From assembly GCA_023457495.1 (NCBI GenBank), contig JAEWLQ010000108.1:1-20956 (forward strand): a DNA stretch of 20,956 nucleotides. Direction: 5' to 3'. A program made the position numbers and the translations under genes. Each line of letters begins with the position of its first letter. The first letter of the stretch is position 1. This document shows positions 15,289-20,956 of this stretch, piece after piece. Source of the stretch: Pseudomonadota bacterium. GTDB lineage: Bacteria > Pseudomonadota > Gammaproteobacteria > Steroidobacterales > Steroidobacteraceae. The notes beneath the pieces were generated by a model. The model searched no databases. It was not told the origin of the DNA and worked only from the letters and a program-made list of their open reading frames with translations.

Positions 15289-16191
15289 ATGCGGTCGGAT
15301 ACCCTCATACGAGTCTTCAAGGCCGCCGGGCAGCGCTGGCTGGAACGCGACGCCTTCGAACATGCCGGGTCGCTGGCCTTCTGCACGCTGTTTTCTCTCG
15401 CGCCGCTGGTGATCATCATCGTTGCGATCGTCGGCATGGTGTTCGGTGAAGACGCGGCAAGCGGCCAGATCTCGTCCGGGATAGCAGACCTGGTCGGACC
15501 GCGGGCCGCCGCGGCGGTCGAGGAAGCCGTGCGGCGCTCGCGCGTGGAAGAGGCGGGTCTGTGGCCGACGTTGTTGGGAGTCGGAGCGCTCATCTTCGGC
15601 GCCACGACCGTGTTCGCGCAGATGCAGAGCTCGCTCAACAAGTTCTGGGGAGTCCGCGCGAAGCCGACACGCAGCGGCCTCCTCACGTTCATCACCGTGC
15701 GGCTGCTGTCGTTGAGCATGGTGCTGATCATCGGCTTTCTCATGCTCACGTCCTTCATCGTGAGTGTCGCCATCTCCGGGATCATCGAGTACGCGCGCGA
15801 CTGGATGCCGATTCCGGGCTACGCCGTCAGGTCCATCGATCTCGCGGTGTCACTGGGCGTGACCACCGTGCTCTTCGGCATGTTGTTCAAGGTGCTGCCC
15901 GACGTGCTGATCCAGTGGTCCGATGTCTGGCGCGGCGCGTTCTTCACCGCGCTGTTGTTCGCGATCGGCAAGTGGCTCATCTCGCAGTACCTGACCTACG
16001 TGGCTCCCGCCTCGACCTTCGGTGCGGCGGGATCGCTGGTGCTCATACTTCTCTGGGTCTATTACTCGTCGTTGATCCTGTATTTCGGGACCTGCCTGAC
16101 AATCGCGACCATTCTCGAGCGCGGGGATGCGGTGATTCCGAAGAAGACCGCCGTGCGCACGAGCATCGTGGTCGAGCAGTCCGAGCCGTAA
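15289..16191 (+). CDS. YihY/virulence factor BrkB family inner membrane protein
   Basis: A 300-residue polytopic inner-membrane protein with about six hydrophobic segments, the first at roughly 37-55. Family features are the N-terminal DAFEHAGSLAFCTLFSLAPL, the central FGATTVFAQMQSSLNKFWGV, and the C-terminal YVAPASTFGAAGSLVLILLWVYYSSLILYFG. The family's molecular role is unsettled; BrkB was first linked to Bordetella serum resistance, and the old RNase BN assignment of YihY was withdrawn. The length matches the family. The C-terminal tail (ERGDAVIPKKTAVRTS) is charged and probably cytoplasmic. The start has no Shine-Dalgarno but a TATGAT hexamer sits just upstream. It may be cotranscribed with the GGDEF-EAL gene 51 bases before it, or have its own promoter. 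Confidence 0.92.
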   Translation: MRSDTLIRVFKAAGQRWLERDAFEHAGSLAFCTLFSLAPLVIIIVAIVGMVFGEDAASGQISSGIADLVGPRAAAAVEEAVRRSRVEEAGLWPTLLGVGALIFGATTVFAQMQSSLNKFWGVRAKPTRSGLLTFITVRLLSLSMVLIIGFLMLTSFIVSVAISGIIEYARDWMPIPGYAVRSIDLAVSLGVTTVLFGMLFKVLPDVLIQWSDVWRGAFFTALLFAIGKWLISQYLTYVAPASTFGAAGSLVLILLWVYYSSLILYFGTCLTIATILERGDAVIPKKTAVRTSIVVEQSEP

Positions 16192-16279
16192 CCGGCCGCT
16201 ACAAAATCACGACAATTCGGTGCGCCGGCCGGGCGACCCTTCGAGCTCCAGCGCTGCGCGTCTTCCGGAGAAGTTCGAA

Positions 16280-16399
16280 GTGTCGATTCGTCTCGTTCCC
16301 AGCAACGGCTTTGTCGCCGTGTTCGCACTGTTGTTAGCGGCCTGCGGCGGTGGAGGTGGCGAAGGCCCCATATCGGGCGGCGCGGAGATCTTCGAGTAG
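16280..16399 (+). CDS. Small lipoprotein, 39 residues
   Basis: A short frame beginning with GTG at 16280 and ending in TAG at 16397. GGAG at 16267-16270, nine bases before the GTG, is a fair ribosome binding site. Residues 1-21 are a lipoprotein signal peptide with Arg at position 4 and a hydrophobic core (FVAVFALLLAA). Cys22 ends an LAAC lipobox. The predicted mature peptide is only 18 residues: Cys, five Gly, then EGPISGGAEIFE. Gly rather than Asp at the +2 position favours sorting to the outer membrane. It resembles the small lipoproteins often missed by gene finders, but I cannot name a family. It sits 53 bases upstream of the secreted six-cysteine protein on the same strand, which suggests an operon. 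Confidence 0.6.
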   Translation: MSIRLVPSNGFVAVFALLLAACGGGGGEGPISGGAEIFE

Positions 16400-16452
16400 T
16401 TGGAGTGCGCGGGGTTCGCGCGAATCACAAGAATCGAATGCAAAGGGGGGCG

Positions 16453-17475
16453 ATGATGTTCGAGAGAATGCGAGCGATTGTTCTGTGTGTCTCGATCGCG
16501 CTGACTACGGTCGCGCAGGCCGAAGAAGGATTCGGCACCGTGAAGTTCACGGTCGAAGTGACCGGGACACACAATGTTCCGCACGCGGATGGCGGATTCA
16601 GGAATACGAAGAAGAGCCGCGTGTTTCGCGGGCAGGCGCGGGTCCGATACGTGGGAAGCGGCTTGTCCGCTCCGGCGACGCGCGGCTACGACCGGGCGAG
16701 CTTCGAGCGTCAGAAGGACGCCTGCGAACAGGCCAGTTCGGATGAGAATGACATTGCAAGCTGCCAGGACGAAGTGCAGAAGCGGCAGAACGCAGCGGAG
16801 CGCGCATCCCTGCAGGGCAACGTCGTGGGCGCCGCCATGAATGCGCCGCGCACCGACGTGTGGGCGAACGATCGCTGCTTCGGAGAAGTCGAGGTGGCGG
16901 ACAAGGGAATCTACCGCCGACTCAATCCGCACGAAGGTGGCATGCGTGAAGTGCCGACTTCGGTGACGGCGAAACACACGGTCGAGGCAGATGCGCCCGG
17001 CGGTGATGGCTGCTCGTTCAGCTTCGTCTACAACCCGGCGAATCAGACGGTCGAAATCAATGTCGATCCGGGTCCGCTGAGAATACAAGTAACGGAAACG
17101 ACGAACGTCTCGGCGGTGAAGGCGCACATCAATCCGTTCGCGTGGACGGCGCTGCGAAAGTTCGAGAAGTCGAATTTCAAGGTCAGCGGCACGCGTAATG
17201 GTCACACCGGCTCATGGAGTGAGAGTGGCGGAAATCCGATCGAGCTCGCCGGCCAGGCGCGCGGGGCGGGTGAATTGGTCGAGACGAGCACGCGGATCAC
17301 GTGGCACTTCACCGGTGAACCCGTGCCGCCGAAAACGAGACCGCCCCAGGCGGTTCCGCAAGACAGCGACCCGCTGGGCGGCTGCCTGCAGGAAGAGAAG
17401 AAGGCGGGTCGGGCGCAGCCGGATCCCCTGAAGCTGATGGAGTGCGTCGAGAGGAAATCGAAGGGGCAGCGGTAA
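16453..17475 (+). CDS. Hypothetical secreted protein with six cysteines
   Basis: A 340-residue protein I cannot place in a family. A Sec signal peptide (MRAIVLCVSIALTTVAQA, cleaved before EEGFG) follows an ATG pair at 16453 and 16456 with an AAGGGGGG Shine-Dalgarno. The second ATG has the better spacing (five to seven bases). The mature part has six Cys: a pair in a helical KDACEQAS...DIASCQDE segment, one each in DRCFGEV and GDGCSFSF, and two near the C-terminus (GGCLQEEKK, LMECVERK). Three disulphides are possible. The stretch before the first pair looks beta-rich (TVKFTVEVTGTHNV, SRVFRGQARVRYVG). A proline-rich segment (VPPKTRPPQAVPQ) precedes the C-terminal helix. Its location is probably the periplasm or outside the cell. 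It follows the small lipoprotein and converges on the BBE-type oxidase, 11 bases away. Confidence 0.8.
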   Translation: MMFERMRAIVLCVSIALTTVAQAEEGFGTVKFTVEVTGTHNVPHADGGFRNTKKSRVFRGQARVRYVGSGLSAPATRGYDRASFERQKDACEQASSDENDIASCQDEVQKRQNAAERASLQGNVVGAAMNAPRTDVWANDRCFGEVEVADKGIYRRLNPHEGGMREVPTSVTAKHTVEADAPGGDGCSFSFVYNPANQTVEINVDPGPLRIQVTETTNVSAVKAHINPFAWTALRKFEKSNFKVSGTRNGHTGSWSESGGNPIELAGQARGAGELVETSTRITWHFTGEPVPPKTRPPQAVPQDSDPLGGCLQEEKKAGRAQPDPLKLMECVERKSKGQR

Positions 17476-17486
17476 ACCGGAGGGCG

Positions 17487-18983
17487 TTACGCGGGCGCGA
17501 TGTTGGCGTTGAGCCGGAACAGGTTGCCTGGATCGTAGGTTTTCTTGATGGTCAGCAGACGCGCGTAATTGCCGCGCCAGTTGGCATTGATCTCCTTGGC
17601 CGTCACTTCGCGCGCCAGATCGTTGATATAGAACCCGTGCGTGAGCGGCTCGAGCGAGGACCAGTACTTGCGCGTGGCCTGGATGTGCGGCGCGGGATCA
17701 TCGACTCCCTGGCGCCACGCGGACACGGTCATCAGGTTGGCCAGCGAGTTTCGCTGCGCGAAGGCCGTGGCGTTCTCCGCCACGCGCGAGGTGGCGCCGC
17801 CGCAATGCTGGAAGAAGACCACGGTAGTTCGGCTGGGATCGGCCGGGAAGTTGTCGACGAGGGCGCTGACCAGTTTGTCCGGCATGCTCGTGACGAATCC
17901 GCCCTTGAGATACGAGGCGATGACGCGCGCCTCGCCCGTGTCGTTCCAGCGTTGCACCTCGACGTAGTCCCGCGACTTGATCGTGTCGTTCGCGGGTGTG
18001 CCCAGCTTGCGCAGCGGCGCGAGCGCGGCTTCGGCTTTCTCGTGAGGTCCGCAGTAGCAGATCTCCAGGTTCACCCCACCGGGTGCGCCGCCGGGCGGGG
18101 CCACGACCGTCGGATCCATGTACAACTCGTCGGGCGCGGTGGCCGCGTACTCCGCGTACATGCCCAGCACATCGCGCATCCGCGAGATCGGAAAACTCAA
18201 CGTTCCCGCGATCACCTGGCGTTGCATGGGATGCAGTCTGAATTCGAAGCTGGTCACCACGCCGAAATTGCCGCCGCCGCCACGCACCGCCCAGTACAGG
18301 TCCGGGTTCTCGCTGGCGTTGGCATGCCGAAGCTTTCCATCGGCGGTGACGATGTCGACGGATTCGACATTGTCGATGGACATGCCGAACTTGCGCGCCA
18401 GGCGACCGAATCCGCCGCCCAGCGTCAAACCACCCACGCCGGTGTGCGATACCGTACCCAGCGGCGCGAACAGTCCGTGCGGCGCGGTTTCGTGATCCAC
18501 CTGGCCTAACAAGGTGCCGCCTTCCACCCAGGCGCGGCGACCGCGCGGATCGACGCGCACACCGCGCATGTTCGCGAGGTCGATGAGCAGTCCGCGATCG
18601 CAGGTGGATTGGCCCGAGGCGCTGTGGCCGCCGCATTTCACCGCCACCAGCAGGTTGTGAGCGCGCGCGAAGTCCACCGCCGCCTGCACGTCCGTCGCAC
18701 CCGTGGGCTGGGCGATCAACGCCGGATGTTTGTCGAACGAGGGGTTCATGACCAGGCGCGCGCTGTCGTAGCCATTGTCGCCGGCGCGCAGCAGGGGCCC
18801 GCGCATTTTCGCGGCGAGGTCCGTGATCTCCGCGCCGCGCAGCGTGACCTCGCGACCGTCGCCGGTGACGGCGAGCAGATCGGCGACTTCGCCGGTCGTG
18901 ACCACGGCGTACACCGGGCGGATGCTGGAAACCGCGGCGGCGGCGGCGAAGAGGGATGAGTTCAGGAAGTCGCGACGTTTCAT
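17487..18983 (-). CDS. Tat-exported FAD-linked oxidase (BBE-like, FAD_binding_4)
   Basis: A 498-residue flavoenzyme of the vanillyl-alcohol-oxidase/PCMH fold. ATG at 18983 starts a twin-arginine signal (MKRRDFLNSSLF, cleaved near VYA at residue 26), so the folded holoenzyme is exported. The FAD domain has the CGGHS motif with His120, the usual covalent 8-alpha-histidyl link, and GVGGLTLGGGFG (183-194). At the position of the second, cysteinyl link in bicovalent relatives (GTC), this protein has GTV (Val178), so a single covalent bond is expected. The C-terminal BBE segment is present: NWRGNYARLLTIKKTYDPGNLFRLNANIAP. Related enzymes oxidise sugars, oligosaccharides or alkaloids with O2; a sugar oxidase would suit a polysaccharide degrader, but that is inference. 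An upstream in-frame start (19091) would bury the Tat signal and is rejected. Confidence 0.92.
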   Translation of the reverse strand: MKRRDFLNSSLFAAAAAVSSIRPVYAVVTTGEVADLLAVTGDGREVTLRGAEITDLAAKMRGPLLRAGDNGYDSARLVMNPSFDKHPALIAQPTGATDVQAAVDFARAHNLLVAVKCGGHSASGQSTCDRGLLIDLANMRGVRVDPRGRRAWVEGGTLLGQVDHETAPHGLFAPLGTVSHTGVGGLTLGGGFGRLARKFGMSIDNVESVDIVTADGKLRHANASENPDLYWAVRGGGGNFGVVTSFEFRLHPMQRQVIAGTLSFPISRMRDVLGMYAEYAATAPDELYMDPTVVAPPGGAPGGVNLEICYCGPHEKAEAALAPLRKLGTPANDTIKSRDYVEVQRWNDTGEARVIASYLKGGFVTSMPDKLVSALVDNFPADPSRTTVVFFQHCGGATSRVAENATAFAQRNSLANLMTVSAWRQGVDDPAPHIQATRKYWSSLEPLTHGFYINDLAREVTAKEINANWRGNYARLLTIKKTYDPGNLFRLNANIAPA

Positions 18984-19115
18984 GCGGCTCACTCTTGCGG
19001 TGATTGGCGGCGCGGCACCCCGATACCGCAGCGCGGAAGTATGCGCCGACTGTCGGCCGCAAGGGAAATCAATTGCGAAAACCCTGCGCATGGCGCAACC
19101 ATTTGCCTCAAGAAC

Positions 19116-19136
19116 AGCGGCACGACGTATGCCGCT
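19116..19136. repeat. Short inverted repeat upstream of the protease gene
   Basis: AGCGGC (19116-19121) and GCCGCT (19131-19136) are separated by nine bases and lie 24 bases before the protease ATG. TTGCCT at 19103 with GTATGC 18 bases later is a weak promoter guess that would overlap the repeat. It may be an operator or chance. Confidence 0.25.
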
Positions 19137-19159
19137 GCATCAACAGGAAGGAAATCTCA

Positions 19160-20956
19160 ATGCGTGGCAATAAATTCGTGTTGCTGTCCTCAGCAGCTGT
19201 GCTGACGTTTGCGGGCGCGGCGAGCGCGCCGCTCTCGTTTGCCGCATCCAACATGGCGGAAGTCCAACTCCTCGCTGAGACCACTCAGTCAAAGGCGGAC
19301 TCGAGTTCGGTCTACATCGTCAGGATGTCGGAGGCGCCGGTCGTCGCCTACGACGGCAAGGTCAAGGGCTTCTCCGCAACGCGAGTTGGGAAAGGTCAGA
19401 AAGTGGATCCTGAAGATCCGCGGGTCGAGCGGTACTTCGGGTACCTCGCCGCCGGGCACGACAATGCGCTGCAAAAAGCGGGCGCCGGCGCTGCGAAGAA
19501 GCTCTACAGCTACGGCTACGTGTTCAACGGCTTTGCGGCGGAGCTCAACGACGCGCAGGCCGCGAAGCTCAAAACCATGAGCGGCGTGCTCAATGTCTGG
19601 AAGGACGAAGAGCGCACGCTGGAGACGAACCGCACCCCGGGATTCCTGGGACTCACGGCGTCGGGCGGTCTATGGGACCAGGTCGGCGGGCAGGGCGCCG
19701 CGGGCGAAGACATCATCATCGGTGTGGTCGATTCGGGATACTGGCCGGAAAATCCGAGCTTCTCCGATCGCAACGCCGCGGGGAAACTCGTCTATCGCAA
19801 CATCCCGCACTGGAAGGGCAAGTGCCGCCCCGCGGAAGCATTCAATGCGTCGCACTGCAACCAGAAGGTCATCGGCGCGCGCTACTACAACACCGGCTTT
19901 GGCGGCCCGGCGGCCGTGAAGGCCCGGTATCCGAATGACTTCAACTCGCCTCGCGATGGTTCCGGCCACGGTTCGCACACCGCCAGCACCGCGGGCGGCA
20001 ACGCCGGCGTACGCGCAAGCGTTGATGGGATCAATCTCGGCACGATCAGCGGCATGGCGCCGCGTGCCCGACTGTCCATCTACAAGTCCTGCTACGGCGA
20101 TGGCCTGACTTCCGCGTGCTTCACCAGCGACTCGGTTGCCGCCATCGAACAGGCGGTCGCCGATGGTGTCGACGTCATCAACTACTCGGTGAGCGGTTCC
20201 ACCAGCTCGAACGTCGATCCGGTGGAAGTTGCGTTCCTGTTCGCGGCCGACGCTGGCATTTTCGTCGCCAACTCGGCGGGCAACTCGGGACCCACCGCCA
20301 GCACCGTGGCGCACAACAGCCCGTGGATCATGACGGTCGCCGCCGGCACCCATGACCGGTTCTACTCCGCCAGCGTGACCCGCGGTGACGGGGCCGTTCA
20401 CCAGGGTGCTTCGCTGGGCGCGGGCACTCCGACGTTGCCGGTCATCCTGGCAGTCGATGCCGGGCTGCCTGGCTTCCCGATCGATCAGATTCAACAGTGC
20501 TGGTCCAACAACACGGGCGGAGGCTTGTTGCCCCCGACGGGTCCGGATGGCCCACGCCTCGATCCGGCGAAGGTCGCCGGCAAGATTGTCGTTTGCGATC
20601 GTGGCGGCAGTGCGCGAACCGACAAGAGCGTCGCCGTCAGGAACGCGGGCGGCCTCGGCATGATTCTCACGAATGTCGCGGCGGGCACGGTGGATGCCGA
20701 TCCGCACGTCGTTCCATCGGTCCACCTGCAGAGTACGGAACGCGACGCGATCTACGCCTATGTTTCTGGCACGGCGAATCCGACCGCGCGGCTGTCGGCG
20801 GGAGTCCTCACGCCCGGCGTGGTCGTCGCGCCCGATGTCGCTTCGTTCTCGTCGCGCGGCCCGGCCCTCGCGGCCGGCGGCGACATGCTGAAGCCGGACA
20901 TCATGGCTCCTGGCGTGGCGGTCCTCGCCGCGGTTTCGCCGGCTTCGCCGGCGGCG
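19160..20956 (+). CDS. Secreted subtilisin-family (S8) serine protease, C-terminus outside the window
   Basis: The frame is open for all 599 codons from ATG 19160 to the window end, with an AAGGA Shine-Dalgarno seven bases upstream. The signal peptide is residues 1-23 (FVLLSSAAVLTFAGAASA). An inhibitor-I9-type propeptide follows (SSVYIVRMSEAP near 50 to about 160, including YSYGYVFNGFAAELNDAQ). The peptidase domain has catalytic Asp191 in VVDSGYWPENPSF and His270 in GSGHGSHTAST. The oxyanion-hole Asn375 is in NSAGNSG. A protease-associated (PA) domain is inserted at about 465-510 (KVAGKIVVCDRGG, AVRNAGGLGMILTN), as in plant-type subtilases. The sequence stops at PDIMAPGVAVLAAVSPASPAA, just before the expected GTSMxxPH, so the catalytic Ser is not seen. 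It is divergent from the BBE-type oxidase and is exported, so its role is probably extracellular proteolysis. Confidence 0.93.
   Translation, partial: MRGNKFVLLSSAAVLTFAGAASAPLSFAASNMAEVQLLAETTQSKADSSSVYIVRMSEAPVVAYDGKVKGFSATRVGKGQKVDPEDPRVERYFGYLAAGHDNALQKAGAGAAKKLYSYGYVFNGFAAELNDAQAAKLKTMSGVLNVWKDEERTLETNRTPGFLGLTASGGLWDQVGGQGAAGEDIIIGVVDSGYWPENPSFSDRNAAGKLVYRNIPHWKGKCRPAEAFNASHCNQKVIGARYYNTGFGGPAAVKARYPNDFNSPRDGSGHGSHTASTAGGNAGVRASVDGINLGTISGMAPRARLSIYKSCYGDGLTSACFTSDSVAAIEQAVADGVDVINYSVSGSTSSNVDPVEVAFLFAADAGIFVANSAGNSGPTASTVAHNSPWIMTVAAGTHDRFYSASVTRGDGAVHQGASLGAGTPTLPVILAVDAGLPGFPIDQIQQCWSNNTGGGLLPPTGPDGPRLDPAKVAGKIVVCDRGGSARTDKSVAVRNAGGLGMILTNVAAGTVDADPHVVPSVHLQSTERDAIYAYVSGTANPTARLSAGVLTPGVVVAPDVASFSSRGPALAAGGDMLKPDIMAPGVAVLAAVSPASPAA

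Noticed and set aside
16207..17205. A 332-codon minus-strand frame
   Set aside because: It is antisense to the lipoprotein and the six-cysteine secreted protein, which have signal peptides and ribosome binding sites.
17698..19062. A 454-codon minus-strand frame overlapping the BBE oxidase
   Set aside because: It is an out-of-frame, Arg-rich shadow of the FAD-linked oxidase.
19670..20725. A 351-codon minus-strand frame at the right end
   Set aside because: It is antisense to the subtilase, whose frame carries the catalytic Asp and His motifs and the PA domain.

Overview
The window is GC-rich, Gram-negative DNA. It carries an outer-membrane phospholipase, a Tat-exported enzyme, a lipoprotein and a giant cyclic beta-glucan synthase. 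The GH11 xylanase with a CBM60-like module, the subtilase and the GGDEF-EAL protein would suit a plant-polymer-degrading gammaproteobacterium of the Xanthomonadales/Nevskiales/Steroidobacter kind. That placement is inference from gene types; there is no rRNA or marker gene here. I saw no tRNA, rRNA, CRISPR array, insertion sequence or transposase.

Layout. (1) Positions 1-6077, minus strand: over 2,000 codons of an NdvB/ChvB-type cyclic beta-1,2-glucan synthase whose C-terminus lies beyond base 1. (2) 6317-9082, plus strand: an FAD-dependent oxidoreductase, an unrecognised 167-residue protein and a 6-phosphogluconate dehydrogenase; the last two overlap by ATGA. (3) 9107-10687, minus strand: a universal stress protein and, upstream of it, a secreted GH11 xylanase, separated by a strong intrinsic terminator. 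(4) 10688-11376: a 689-base non-coding region. It holds the xylanase leader hairpin, a promoter overlapped by two LacI-type operator-like sites, and a cluster of repeated 11-base motifs. (5) 11377-12321, minus strand: phospholipase A1 (PldA). (6) 12562-16191, plus strand: a membrane GGDEF-EAL protein, then a YihY/BrkB membrane protein. (7) 16280-17475, plus strand: a 39-residue lipoprotein and a secreted six-cysteine protein, neither assigned a function. (8) 17487-18983, minus strand: a Tat-exported BBE-type FAD oxidase. (9) 19160 to the end, plus strand: a subtilisin-family protease cut off before its catalytic serine.

The genes are mostly independent units with an envelope and secretion theme. 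There is no obvious multi-gene defence or biosynthetic system. The parts most worth following up are the xylanase control region (operators, leader hairpin and the repeated TGACAACGCTG motif), the small lipoprotein/secreted-protein pair, and the unknown protein coupled to 6-phosphogluconate dehydrogenase.
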